Source of the DNA: Rostratula benghalensis
Lineage: Eukaryota; Chordata; Aves; Charadriiformes; Rostratulidae
Length of the DNA: 64,000 bases
NCBI GenBank assembly: GCA_013399305.1
Contig: VXAI01000013.1
Span: 2,140,510-2,204,509, forward strand
Direction of reading: 5' to 3'
Translations under genes and position numbers: made by a program
In this document: in pieces, positions 38,646-51,976 of the stretch
How the letters are laid out: each line of letters opens with the position of its first letter
Position numbering within the stretch: the first letter of the stretch is position 1
The notes under the pieces: model-generated
The model's input: only the letters and a program-made list of their open reading frames with translations
What the model was told of the DNA's origin: nothing
The model's database searches: none

Positions 38646-41600
38646 CTTGTAGGAGGAAGTGGTGAATAGTGCTCTAAGATGCAGCTTCTAGTTGTCTGAA
38701 AGCATAAGGGCCTTAAAGATTTCAGATAGAAATATTATAAATTGTCTTAGGAGATTATAATAAGTTCTCTGTTATCTGTGGAAATAGAGAACAATTTATG
38801 CAATTAGTGCAAATAATGCTACAACAGGGTCCTGCCAGGCTCCAAGCAGGGCACTAGCCCTTGCTGCACACTGTAGTAATGAGTTTTCCCTGGAGCGACT
38901 TGGCCATTCAGAAGGTTTCTGGCAAATCCACTGCAAATCTATCTTAATTTCTTGGATATCTATGTTTGAGTTCCAGCATTTCTAGAAACATGAGGGCATA
39001 TCTTTTGTTTAGAGCCAAGTTCTAGTGAACACAGGTTATTAAGCTGGTCTGGGTCCGATACAATTACAACTACAGCACATAGTCAAATTAACTTTATTTT
39101 ACTGAAGTAGTTTAATTATAATATATTAATAACTGCCCCAAACCTAATCTGGCTTTCAAGAACAAACTATAGTGTCTCATTGTATTAATAGAATTGCCCA
39201 TCTGCCAATAGGGTAACACAGTTATTGATAAAAAAGACTAGGCATTTAAGGGTGAATGGCATGGTTTACTGCATGAATTCCTCAGATGTCCCACAAAGAA
39301 CCATCACTTTTGCTTAAATTTTGTTCACAGAAAGAAGGGAAAAAAGTAGCCAGGAGTTGGATCATTGCAGCAATTACCTTCAAAAGTGTATAAAGTCTGC
39401 ACAGTAAACATGAAGAGCTGGCTTATTGGCTGAACACTACTTATAATACTCTACTCTGCCAAACAGTTAGTGATTTCTTATGGTGGTGTTTAGGGTTCAA
39501 ATTATCAAGAATCCCATTACAACTTAAGCACGTGACTCAGAACAAGCCCTTCTTAAATAAGTAACCTGAACAAAATGCACTTAATATAAGCAGATCTTTC
39601 AGAACATCTTCTAAAAACAGGGACTGGTTTTCTATGTTTTGACACTGTAATTTTTCCTTAAAATTTTCAGAGAACACAGTAAATTCCTTTGGCTGATACA
39701 TTCTGACTTTTCACTGTTGTGTTACATATTGGATAGCTAAGCTTTCCACTTCATTGATAACTACATTTCAGTAGCGCTGTGTACATTTAGCTGTAAAACT
39801 GTCTGGAAGATATTGGAGTGAATACTGCCATATAATAGAGATAATATTATTATTATCATCATTATTTCTGGAAAATTACTGAAATTCTCACTTAAAGCCC
39901 TTCAGCCAGATCACCAACTTTCTGATGCACAAAACTGACAAGATGATTTGCAAAAGCAAATTTCTCCAATGACTGATAGCTGATTTATTTTTCCCTTGTA
40001 ATCAGAGGCCTTGTGCTACATAATCTCATTCAAATTAATTTCTAGGATTAAGATTTTTGCACCCCAGAAGAGCAGCAGAGAAAACAATGCACTGCATTGG
40101 GAATCTTGTTATATTCTGAATATGTAGCCTTGTTCGAGATGGGAGAAAATATTAAAATTACACCAGAGCCAAATAAGCATAAGGTTTTCTAGCCCTTCTT
40201 TTCTTGGAGGTGATTCTTTTCCAGAATTTTGTTAAAAGATAATATTTTAGTATGGTATCTATCATGGCAGTTAACACCATCATTTCCTGGATGTGGTCCA
40301 TTAATACGATCTTGGCCCTCTCCACAATTGTATTGGATCAATAAAGATTTCTATGATAAGGTAATTATATTATCCTGTAAGATGTCTGGATTTAGTTGAA
40401 AACTTTATGATAGGAATATAAAGGAAAGAAAATTTAATGGGAAAAACACACAAAAAGAATAAGAAATGAAACACTAGTTCTGTGCATGACAGTTCTCTAT
40501 CTCCTCTCTTCCATCAAGGCACAAAGGTCGTACTTGCTCTCTGTAGCCTGTTACTGTAATTTTTCCAGTTAAACAGAAACAGAGGCACCATAAATTTCCC
40601 CACAAGCAGTTCTTGTGACAGTTCAACCTAGTTTTACCATTCCTCTTTAAGTATTCCACTGACCTAAATCTCCCAAACTTTTGAAGTTCCTCCAGCTTAC
40701 AAAAAATACAATTGTTTAGAATACAACAACAGAATTCAAAGATGTCCATTGTATTTCAGATGTAATTGCTTTCCAGGCATTAACAAAGATCTTTTCAAAA
40801 ACTGAGAATAAGACAAATGAGACATTGATTTGTAAGTTTTTCTGTTTCCTTAACACAAATTCTATAGAAAGCAAAAATGAAATATTTTAGGTTCATGTAC
40901 TCATCCCTTGTTGATAAATCATGGTATAAATTAACAGTCTGGCTTGGTGATAGAAACACGGTGGCTCTGGTACAAATGGAATTTTCCTCAGCTTTGCCTA
41001 GGAGTATTCTGAGGGACATATTTAGCGATACGTATTTACAGAAGTTTTGGGGGGTTTTAATCACTGAAAAATTTTGGTGTGGATATTTATTTTAGTAGAC
41101 TGTTTTTGATAACTCTTGTACTGCTCAGTTAACAATTTAAGGCAAACTAGAGTAGATCTCTATTACAAGAGTTTACAGTGTGAAGGCTGAAATATTTTTT
41201 CTGAGTACATATTCAACAGAGCACTCGTTTCTTGTGCTGTTGATTTTTATTCTTATTTATGTTTACTTCAACATATCATCCTAAAATCACTGTAATCAAT
41301 ACAAATGCTTCCAGTTCTCTTCAACGGGATGGGGATTTGTGCTATCATAGCAGAGCTTGGACAACTATGCAAGAGTGAAGTGAAGTCTATTTATGTGTCA
41401 AATCAATTCTAACATTAAGTACCCAGAAACACCTTCTGAGTTTAACAGGGTTTAGAGCTCAAATAGCTCAAAAGGGAAAAAAGAGTCACAAAGCTTCTAT
41501 TTTTGTGTGGTTCTGCACTCATTGCCCTTCGTGTGTCATAATAAGCAAAGCGTATATTTTGCTAGTTTTAATGCAGAATTTTTCTGAGCTGACCTTGTCC

Positions 41601-43228
41601 ATTTCCAGTTTGCCACATTTTGACTTTGTTGAAAAAATATTAATCATGTTTCAGATGTGGTAAAAAATAGGATGACTTACAGCTTTGTCTAGCTCTGCAT
41701 CTGGTGCTTTATACATAGGTCTACTCACAAACAATTATTCTTTTTTTCCTAAATAATTCTATCTAATTAAGAAAATAAGCCGACACTATATTTTTTAGTA
41801 AGAATTAAAAAAAATATATTATTAACCACCACCCCCCCCAAACATTGGTTTTCCTTTCCACATTAACTATTTTGTTATTCAGAATTTGGGATATCTGTTG
41901 CCCAAAACCATCAACAACATTTAAAAAATATTTATGCCCCACAAACCACTGCCTTTTGCAAAAAGCCAATGATTCAATCTGAATCCAATTTCTATATTTA
42001 CAGTCACACAACATGTGATTTGATTTTGCAAGTTTAAAAACATATTGGACAATAAACAAAAGGACAATGTCCTTGCTGCATACTACTTTGCATAGGACCA
42101 CTGGAGTAAAAACTGTACTAACTGACTATCTGTAATTCTCCATGAACATAAGAAAAAAGCTATCACACTTACCAAATGGGGTGAAGAGGTACATTAAGAC
42201 TGCTACAAAATTAGTCTCTTTTTCTTGGCTATTTTTAGATCACATCTTCCTTCATTCCACCTCCAACAGCCCCAAGAGATGAGTCATCAGGGCAGCAAGA
42301 AATATCTAAGATCAGTAACAGAAATGTGTTAAAATCATTGTGAAAATGTCTCAGTTTTTGAAAAAATGTATTAAATAATAGGCCAGCTAGTTTGCTCTTG
42401 GAAGGCAGTCCTGTGGAATTGGACCTTGTTGCTAACCAGGAAAAAGCTAGAAAAATAAAGATGTGAAAGATTTTACTGTTAACTACCAGCCGAACTAAAA
42501 TGCTCCCTTGTTAGAAAGAGGTCTGGAAAAGAAAGGAGAAAAAGTCATTTATAGAGCTGGGGGGCAATAGACCAATAACATTAATATTTTATGAAAAAAT
42601 GTGTGCTTCTGTAGATTCTCCCTTTTGGTGTAATATAACTGAGGACTTTAAAAAACATTCCGAGACATTAATATAAGACTGGCCAAAAATTCTCATAAAA
42701 ATAAATAGAACTTTAACTCTCTAAGGTTTTTAACAGTGGTTTTCATTACCAGAGAAGTTGAATTTTGTAATATTTTTTTTAAATAATGTTTTCAGCTGAA
42801 AATCAAAATTATAATAGGGGAGAGGATATATATAAAAAACCCCCTAATGGTACTTAATTTCTGCATTATCAATTACCAGTACCTCATTGGGCATGTCCTG
42901 TCATTTTGTCTTTCCTCGCAGCCAGTCTTACAAAAGAGGTCCACTTCTGAAGAGGCATTGTAGCCATGTGACTGTCTGGCCTTGCCTCTCAAGAAAGGAA
43001 TATTGTCATGTAGTAAAAAAAACATAGAAGATGAAAAGAAGTAGAATATAAGGAATTCATTTTACACTTGCACCCAACAGTGTTATGGGTTGACATTTGG
43101 CTGAAAATGTGGGACATCCATCCTTTTAGGGGGAGGTTTCTGTCATTTCTGTGAAATGTATTTTCTAACTTATCATGGAGGATATTAGCAGCTACTAATT
43201 TCAGTGATGATTTTAATGACCGGTATAA
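38646..43228. other. Non-coding AT-rich stretch, no gene seen
   Basis: About 4.6 kb. A small GC-richer patch near 38824-38935 ('gggtcctgccaggctccaag') could not be assigned. An imperfect ATT/ATC trinucleotide run lies at 39842-39867. Open frames reach 98 codons (minus, 41805-42101) without recognisable domains. Confidence 0.6.
39842..39867. repeat. Imperfect (ATT)n/(ATC)n trinucleotide run
   Basis: About eight trinucleotide units, ATT repeats changing to ATC (TATTATTATTATCATCATTATT). A short simple repeat. Confidence 0.75.
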
Positions 43229-43402
43229 TCATAGACTGTTTAGGCTGCAATTTACCCCTGGAAATAATCTACACCTACTCCCCACTCAAAACCAACTAAG
43301 TCAGTTTAGTCATGATCTTGTCCAGGGAAGATCTGACTATTTCCAACGATGGACACTTCACAGCCTCTCTGGACAAGCTGTTTCTATCTTTGACCACCAT
43401 GA
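43229..43402 (-). mobile_element. Old CR1 LINE 3' fragment, minus strand
   Basis: Recognisable inverted CR1 words remain: 'tcatagactgtttaggctgc' at the tail, then 'atcttgtccagggaagatct', 'ttccaacgatggacacttca', 'cagcctctctggacaagctg' and TTTGACCACC. Divergence from ordinary CR1 text is clearly greater than in the 10.9 kb and 48.8 kb copies, so this is an older insertion. Ends are approximate. Confidence 0.85.
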
Positions 43403-44385
43403 CACTGACATATAATTTGAATTTTTAATGTTGCAATAGTTCTTACAGTAATATGTCACCTGAATAATTATTTACATGTACATGCATGTTTCTATCCATG
43501 TGTCTCTTGAATTTCTATTCATGAACTGTCATGATCTATGGTTTTTCCTATAACTATTATTTATTAAAGAATGAACCATTTCCTGCTAACAAAATAAGTA
43601 TGTTTTATTTATGAAAAAATTGTGCTGAAAATATACAGCACACTGTTGTGCTTTATAGCAAATGTGCACACTTGGCTTTCTGCTCTTTTTGCCAGCAGTG
43701 CACAAAATGGGATTTTCAGCACTGTTCTAGTTTCATTCTTAGCTCTGTAGACATGTGGAAAATCTGTGATTTTTCAAATAGCCTGAGGCTTGAAATAGAT
43801 TAACACTTTACCGGTACTTCTATTTCCTAGAAAGTTTATTTTGTTTGTAACTGAGTTTCAAGGCAATGAAAGGCTCAAGGGCTTGTGACAACACCTGCAG
43901 TATATCAGAAGAGATACTCTTTTTTTTTTTGTTTGTCATAAGTGAGAGAATTACACAATCATTTCAAGCACACTTCATTTCAAAGTATGATAGCAAGTAT
44001 TAGAATGCCAACAGCGTATTAGAATATTACTGATACTGAATTTAATTTATTTTGCATGAACTGAACGCTTTCTACTCCACTTTGATAAATCTTCATAATG
44101 AGTCAAGAATACCGAAAAGCAATAACTGAAATCACTCAGTTTGTTGCTACTGGCTGTATCTTTGTTTCTGACTTTGACAACTGCCAGAGCTGTCAGTTCG
44201 GATCTAACTTGTATAATGTTAAATGCCTGGATACAAACCTGAGACATACCATGAAAAACGGAGAAACTGCCCTGATTTTGACCTGGGAAATAGGGTAAGA
44301 AAAGGAATTTTTACTAAGATTTCAGGGGGATGCTTGATATTTTTCCAGTTTATACAGACCTGAGACTATGGTGTAGCCATGTTTT

Positions 44386-44413
44386 ATATTTATATATATA
44401 TTTACATATATAC
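44386..44413. repeat. Imperfect (TA)n run
   Basis: TATATTTATATATATATTTACATATATA: a short, interrupted TA-rich microsatellite. Confidence 0.7.
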
Positions 44414-47400
44414 ATGCACACATTTTTCAGAACATTAATTCACACTGGTGAGTTAATCAAAGCGCTCCATCTAGCAGATTCAAACCCTACATCTCATAAC
44501 TGCACCATAATGTAGCATTGTAATAAGCAGAGGAAGCCTTTCCCAGTCTTCCTGTGAAGTGGGGCTACTATGAAGAAAATAATTAAAGATACTGTAGACC
44601 AGAAGGAGAGCACCAAAGAGAACCTAATTGTCTAGCTGAACTTTCACCTTAGTGAAAAGCATCCTAAATTCCCAGCTCTTCTTCCAAACTGTTTTCATCT
44701 GATGAAAAATTACTGCAAAATACATAAACAATGCTTCAAAGAAACAAACTAAGTACTCTGAGCCTTCCTTTTAAGACACAGTTGTATGATGCAATTTCAA
44801 AACCTTACCTGAACAAGAACAATTTTATCCAGTGTAGAGTCAAGAAAACAAAATCTGTCAAGGACTATTAACCACACAGATACATGTATTACAAAGTTCC
44901 TAAACCATGAAATCTTCCAGGACAATCTTTGCTTATCTTTCACTGTTGGGCACTGTCACAACTACATGTGATATTTTTATTCATCATTACTATGGATTTT
45001 AATCAATGGATTGTTGGACAAAACACACACCTCTGTCTCCAGGGTTTTTTAACCCTGAAAATAAAATCTTTATAATGTTCCCACGTACGTCATGTGTAAA
45101 CAGAGTTCCTAATTCATGATGATGTATTTCAGTAACTGACAGTGAATTACCATGTTTACAACATTAATAACAAAATAATACAAAACAACCTCCTAAACCC
45201 CAAACTAAACAAACAAGGAAAATTTTTGTAGAAACCCTTGTAAAAAGAAAGAAAACCCCTATTGAAAGAGTTCAGCATAACTAAGTTAAGAACTAGTGGA
45301 ATAGTCTACAAAACAATTAGTGTAGACTTACACCTAATTCTGGACAAGCAAATGCAGTTTTTGTGGAGCTGGACCTAGACCAAAAATGTACAGGAAGTGT
45401 TTGGGTTGTTATTAGTGTGTAATTCATGCTCAATCTACGGTACTCTTCCCTGATGTACTTCAACAAAACCAAGGGAAAATAGAGGAAGAGGCAGAAAGTT
45501 CAGAGCATCAGCAACTCATTAGCAGGCATCTGAAGTGCTTCTGGTCAGTTTCTTGGACAGCTGATGGCCAAGCTATACCAGACTGCTTGACACCAAAATA
45601 CCTACATAAATGATTGTGAATTAATTTCTTATATGTGTTTTGTTGCATATATTGGTGCATATGAAGTGTCACTGACTTGTTCCTGATGCATCACACCTAT
45701 TATGTAAGCACAGTGTCAGGGACCATACTCATCACAGAAATCAGATTTACTTTCAATATGAACACATGCCGAAGATCTAACTAATCCATGACTCATAGGC
45801 ATGCTTAAATTCACTGTAAATTTGTTCCAGTCTTTCAAGCCATGTTCAAAACCTCCTCAAAATTTTGGATCAGTTTGGTAACTCTACACTAGCAGCTGCA
45901 AAGCCCAAAGCGGGCAGGACCAGAATCTGTTATGGCTCTAGGATCATATCTCTGTGTGCTATGTCTACCATCAGTGGAATTCACGCTATCTGTACCAAAG
46001 CATATACCACCTACCCATTGGAAAGCACATTTCTATACAGGTAGCCTTGTCATTACAAGCAGAAATCAGCTCATGCATAGAGAGCAAGCTGGTGAAGAAA
46101 TATGGATAAACATGGATAAGATGTGCTTTTCTTCTGAGAAAGGTACCTTGTGTCATTTCTGCAAATGGAGCACTCTAGATGATAACTTCAACCTTACTTG
46201 TATCACAAGGGAACATTCAGTGAGAGTGTTGGAGAATGCTTAATATATACTATATATACTTATGTACTAGAAGAGTGTGGTTAGTATATACTGCAAGGTT
46301 CTAAGTTTAAATGTCAGGAAAATTGCACCAAGAAGCTTTCCACTGTGTGAAGTTGTTAATTAAGATATAGTCATTATTTATACAATGCATATCTATAAAT
46401 AGTTTTCTACAAATTAGCCATTTGTATCTGTATATCCCAGGCAGAAATATAGGGACTATATACACACACATTGCAGAACAAAATTTGCTATTGAATTCAT
46501 TTTTTCCATTTTTATCTTTTGCAATTTCATGCCTTTCAGTTTCTTTTATTTTTGTTAGTCTGTGGCATAGGTGAAAAGTAGAAATCGTTCTCTTTTTGTG
46601 TTTTAAGATTTTTTACAGTTTTTCTCTTCTGTCATTTTAAAAAAGTAGGAAGTATAAAGTGCAAAAAGTAAAGATGACAAATGCCCACCTTTCAATGTCT
46701 TATGTATTTTTAACTGATTACTACTTAGAAGTCAATATTTGATTCATAAACTGTGATATGCAATATTGTCACAACTAAAGTTGATATCAAAGTACATACG
46801 GCAGCTGCATGCTCATGGCTGACAAACCTCGTTTTAGTGGCAGCTAGAGTTTGTGTTTTAAAAATATTCGAAAATAAAACATTTATTGCATCTGTAAAGA
46901 CATGGTATGTTTTAAACTCAATCTTATAATCTTTTGCCTAAATAAAATATTTAGTTATGGTAAGTTTTCTTTTTTATTTCTTTTTTATCTCAGTAGTCAA
47001 TACTAGTGTAGTAGACCTAGATTTCACTGGTACTTCTCTCTTGTGACCCTTAATTAGCACTGAAGTTAATCTGTTGAAAAACAATGATAAGTTTTTCAGA
47101 TTTCTATGCCAATTTATTTCATGAAGTTGTCACAGAATTACCTTATCTAAGTGGATTTAATTTATTTTGCAGTAAGTATGGAGTCTACTATTGGGCTAGA
47201 TCACAGGCAATACTTGAAGTGCGATATTAATATATGTTGATTCATACGCAGAGCAACCAGATGTCCTTTCCTGGCATTTCTTGACCCCAGTAGTCCAGTC
47301 AGAGCCTACATATGCCCATTTAGGAAAGTGCAGGCCAAAAGCCCATCAGAATACTGAACGACATATGTCTATACCATTTTTATGGTGGATTTCCATGTTT

Positions 47401-48361
47401 CAGGTCTTCTTTCAACTTTTTGTTTGCTGGAAACATTGCAGACATGAATAGGCTAACCTCTAACTTAAGCGGCCAGTGAGCAAAAAATGAGCATCTGCAC
47501 ATAACCCTGTACTACAAAATGGAACCTCAGCAACTTATCTCTTTGCTTGTAGAACCAAACCTTAAATTTGTGTTGGCCATTTACGCTAAGCAATTTTTCT
47601 GAGTTCTTGATGAGAACTTGTATAAGAACTCAACATTGCCATGTTAGTAATTAATATCACATTATTTCACTTCCCTGTAATCAGATCCAAATTTGATTTT
47701 TTAAACTGTTGTGGATATAGAGACATTGTATGGAAGTCAATGACACATAAATTTACACATATACTGTGAGGTGCACTCAGCCACCCCTATAAAAACTCTG
47801 AGTATGCAATTGAATCAAAATATATCAGGATCTGTGGGACAGACTTCCCTCCCAGCTCTCTAAAATTCTTAATTTCTTTCACTTGTGGTATGGTATTTAG
47901 GAACCAGATGGACATTCAAATATAGGTTTTAGAATAAGTGGAGAATGCAGTACATAACGTATTCTGTTAATTATATACAGGTTCAATAACATGCAGGCTG
48001 AGATGTTCTCATTCCAAAAATGGTGCTATGGTGTAATTTAGAAAGAAAATATAAATATCTGACACTATGGTTGAATGAAAAAACTGAACTGAAACAATGA
48101 CTTGGCTAAGTTTTTCTTCCCCTAGAAAACCACTAAAAATCTGTGACTGAGTTCAACTTCTCTAGGCAAAATGTTCAATCCCTAGCACAGAACATACAGT
48201 CTATATCCTATGCTTTAAAATAATAATAGGAACATCTGCTAGCCTGCTGCGTGGACAATAATTCATATTTTTTCAGCATGAAAACTTTTGCCTGACATCC
48301 TGAAATTTAAATCGGAGCTGAAGACATATACCAATGGGAATGTCAATTACCATTATCACCA

Positions 48362-48388
48362 TAAGACAATTTGGTTCAAATTGTCTTA
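48362..48388. repeat. Perfect 12-bp stem-loop
   Basis: TAAGACAATTTG (48362-48373), 3-base loop GTT, CAAATTGTCTTA (48377-48388). Twelve contiguous Watson-Crick pairs with a minimal loop. The flanks do not continue the stem, so it is too short for a microRNA precursor. It could be a cruciform or a relic of a palindromic element. Confidence 0.7.
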
Positions 48389-48834
48389 AGTAAATGAAGC
48401 TGAAGAGAATCATTTAGTTTGATGAGTGGTGAAAAGAAATAAATCAAAATCAACAAACCCTAAATTAATGAATGGTCTTTTCTGTAAAAAGGTAGAATAA
48501 GGCCCCAGGAAAGGAAAGAAATATATTTTATGTTGGGAATATGACTTGACATCACTTGCAGAAATTAATCCCTATGTAGTCAAATTAAAATAATGTGAAA
48601 AACTGTCATCCATAAGTTCAAAGGCAAAAGCTTTTCTGTCTTGGGAAAATCGTGACTCTGAATTCATTGTTACTGAATATGGATAAGTTTCTCAGAGTTT
48701 CCAGGATGAACTGGTTTCAGATATGCCTCGTACTCAGAATAATCCATTTTAGGGCAGACTTCCCTCATGGCCAGCTGATCCCAGATTTTCCAGACTGAGG
48801 TCACCTTTTTTCCAGTAGTCTCCCTCTGGTTTTG

Positions 48835-48973
48835 GAGAATCACAGAATATCAGGGATAGGAAGGCAACTTGGAAGGTCATCTAGTCCAATCCCCCTGCTG
48901 GAGCAGGAACACCTAGATCAGGTCACACAGGAACGTGTTCAGGCGGGTTTTGAATATCTCCAGAGAAGATGAG
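48835..48973 (-). mobile_element. CR1 LINE 3' fragment, minus strand
   Basis: 'gagaatcacagaatatcagg' is the inverted CR1 tail. It is followed by GGTCATCTAGTCCAATCCCCCTGCT, 'ggagcaggaacacctagatc', 'aggtcacacaggaacgtgtt' and GGCGGGTTTTGAATATCTCCAGAGAAG. The copy is 5'-truncated and only moderately diverged. It is flanked on the right by unique DNA. Confidence 0.95.
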
Positions 48974-49371
48974 AAACAGAAATTAATTTTGTTTGAAGAG
49001 GCCTGAAACAAAACAAAAGGTAGATAGAAACAGAGAGCTTGATAATACCAGAAATGGGAATAAATGGATACAAAAATAGTACAAGTTAGTATTGTAAGCA
49101 TAAGTAGCTTAAATAGTGAATGCTCACAGGTGGCACACAATTAAGTACATGTGTGTGTAGGGGTGAATGTCTGAAGCTCAACTTCTGAACTCCAAAGCAG
49201 AATTCTGCTACTTGCAGGGTGCAACTCGTACCAGCTGTTTGTAAATTTTGATAACACCTGGATTAAACAAAAGTGACACATTCTGAATCCTCCAATTAAT
49301 AAAAAGACATCCGTCAGATCTACCAGTTGGGAAGTGGATCATCTGTTGTGCTTCTGTGCGTATATTATTTA

Positions 49372-49713
49372 GATGAGAAAACTGAGTTCCTGAAAGAAGA
49401 GCTGGAGGCCAAAGCGGAATGTTTCTGAGAAGTGATCTCAGAAAGATAAAGGAGGCCTGGAAAGGAGAAGGTGACGATCATGACTAGAGAAAACATCCTG
49501 AAAGTCAGGGAGGATTCTGGAAATCTGAGAGCTGAGGCAATGCTGGGAAATGCTCAGGGACCTTGGCAAGTAGTGGCTGGGACAGGTAGCTGCAAGCAGC
49601 TGCACAGTGTGAACTGGCACAGCTTTCTGCCCAAGCTTCCAATGCCAGCAAGGACCTCCCAACAAAGCAATGGAGAAGTAGTGAGCATAACACTGCAGGG
49701 GGCAAGTAAGTGA
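49372..49713 (+). other. GC-richer open patch with splice-donor-like end (possible exon)
   Basis: A GC-richer island in AT-rich DNA. On the plus strand a frame is open from 49450 to 49713 (first in-frame ATG at 49480), with a hydrophilic start (MTRENILKVRED). It crosses CAA|GTAAGT at 49705/49706, a strong donor-type sequence. A weak acceptor-like TTATTTAG ends at 49371. The minus strand is open over the same DNA in more than one frame (up to 116 codons), which argues that openness here comes from base composition. No domain is recognised. Best reading: a chance open patch, or a possible non-coding-RNA exon. Confidence 0.2.
49419..49447. repeat. Stem-loop with 9-bp perfect core
   Basis: TTTCTGAGA (49422-49430), loop AGTGA, TCTCAGAAA (49436-49444). 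After one G.G mismatch, two further pairs close it. It lies at the left side of the GC-richer open patch. Confidence 0.55.
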
Positions 49714-51932
49714 GATAAACAGGGTAAAAGCATTAATTTTGATGTTCTTAAATAAATCCCAGTATTCATCTCCACTATGTGTTGTCATTTACTGTATCCC
49801 CCTTGACAGATGGATGAGGAGGCTTGAACTGAGAACTAAAAGAGACACCGCAAAAAGGGTACAGGCTTTTGCTATGGGTTGACTCTAAAGTGGCAGACAT
49901 TTATTGAAACGTACAGATACAAACATGATGAGGAGTCAGGAAAATTCTGCTTTCAGATTTCTGCCCTTATACCCCTGCGTGAAAGTTATGGTAAAGGAGT
50001 ATCATGAGGGTTATAAAATTGAGGAGATGGATGTCAACACATCAGAATTAAGATTGCTGATGCAATCTGAATTTATCCTCCCTGCTGTGAGTATACATAA
50101 TGGTAACTGTTCATGACATGGCTCAGTAATTTTTTTCAAACAGCACAGGTATTTGAAACACCATACACCACACAGGCAATGGAAGCTATTAACCATGTAA
50201 ATCCTACAGAGGTTAGGAAGAGGGCAAACGATAGGTATAAAGGATTGCAAGCCAAGAAAATCTGTTTCGTATTTATGGGAGCTGAATGCTTCCCCAGGGA
50301 AATATGTATCCTATCATAGTCAAAAGTTGCTGTGTGATGCATTTAAAATCACTTAAACCAAACTTAGGTCACTCACTTTCATCTTCTGGTTGCCTAACCA
50401 GATTTCCTGGAATCTACTCAGCTGACTACTTCAGTTGCACTAGAAGTTAGTGGGACATATATTTGACCAGATAGATAGAGCTAACATACAATGCTAAGTT
50501 TAGTCCAGAAATAAAGAATTCACAGCTGTCTGAAGCTGGCCATGTGATAGAGATGTTGGAGCTGAATCCCTTCACATATCAAATCTCCATCTCTGATGGG
50601 AATGACATCATCTTTGGTATCACAGGGTGCTGAGAAGGTTTCTGTGATGTATTCCACCATGATAGTGAAATCAGAAAATAAAAGTCTGTGAGGAAATGAA
50701 TAGCTCTCAATAGGAATCTGGATTGTCAGTGTCTAGTAAATAACAAATGGGACCACACATGCTGAACAATGAAACAAAAACAAAGTATTGAGCAGCTGCT
50801 CATTAAGTAAGCATCATCCACTCTGTATTGTGAATGAAACAGAGGTTCCCTGGAAAATAATTTAATTAAAATTACATTGTAATTCATACAAAAATCAGAA
50901 GCCTTCACAAAAGACTGATGAGTTGACAGCACCCAGGTAACAATCTTCCAGCATTTCCTAGTCTTCAGATGCATGATTTTGCTGCTTTAATACAGTAATG
51001 TAACATTGGACTTTTTGTGTGTTTCTCATGAGTTTCCATGTATTTGTGTATTATGTGTAAACAACAGTAGATAGATGAATAGGTTGTTAATATTAATATT
51101 GTTGATATTCAGAGAAATACCAATCTGATGAAGTTTCAGTCCCTGTCTTTTCTGCCAGTCTGATTTTATACAAAAGCAGAGCTCACGTCTCCTTTTCTTG
51201 TTCTGCACCTTTTAACAACTGAACTCCACTTCATGGAAAATAAAAAGTGAAGGCTGGTTTCTGGGGATAAGTGTATTTGTGATGTCTCTTCCATCTGTAC
51301 CAGAAAATTGACATCACAGGGGAAAATGAAGCAAAGCATGTCTGCTGCAACTTCATCATATTCCTGATGAACAAGTGAAATCATATTTCTTTATGCACAT
51401 ATTTTTCCCACCTTAAATTTTGCATCATGTACTTCAACTGTACGTAGCAGTGCTGATCAGATTTCCTATAAAATGTCTGTGTAATAACCTACTTCAGTTT
51501 CAACAGATTATTTTTTTCCAAACAGACTAAGACACATGGCATTCATTATGATTATAAAACAAGGTTTTGAATACATTATAAGTCTTTTCATGTCATTGTT
51601 CTACATCTTGTATTTTTGCCTCTCTGGAATATAGCAGTATTGTACCGAATTTGAGACCTATATCAACTCGTAGTTCTAACATGGGTAATTCTGAATTTAT
51701 TCTGTATCTTGTTGTTCCAAGATACAGTATTACAAGATTTTAAATATCTTACTTTTGGTCATGTGGTTAGTACCAAGGAACTGAGCAGAGATACAGGTCA
51801 AATTTAAGGAAGAAAAATTAAAGAAAACACATTTTTCTGTCTTAAGTTAAACCCTCTTTTCAACAGAGGTTGATATAATTACATCTACATCAACAGACTT
51901 GCAGTTAAATGGTTAAATGCATTTGTTTTAAT

Positions 51933-51976
51933 TAAAAAAAAAAAGAGAAGAAAAAGAGAAAAAAAACAACAACAGC
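51933..51976. repeat. A-rich low-complexity tract
   Basis: Runs of A interrupted by AGAGAAG, AGAG and CAACAACA over about 44 bases. A simple repeat with no visible target-site duplication. Confidence 0.8.

Larger units (their letters stand above)
43403..48834. other. Non-coding AT-rich stretch, no gene seen
   Basis: About 5.4 kb with no supportable gene. The longest open frame (plus, 45932-46243, 103 codons) has no recognised domain. Items seen are a TATATA-rich run at about 44386-44413, a GC stem-loop CAGGGTT-TTTT-AACCCTG at 45050-45067, repeated TATATACT words near 46245-46292, a 9-bp stem-loop TGAGTTCTT/AAGAACTCA at 47600-47632, and a 12-bp stem-loop at 48362-48388. Confidence 0.6.

Noticed and set aside
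45050..45067. CAGGGTT-TTTT-AACCCTG as a transcription terminator
   Set aside because: This is vertebrate DNA without operons; the short hairpin has no terminator meaning here.
45932..46243. 103-codon plus-strand frame
   Set aside because: No domain, no splice sites of note, and flanking DNA is unique and AT-rich.
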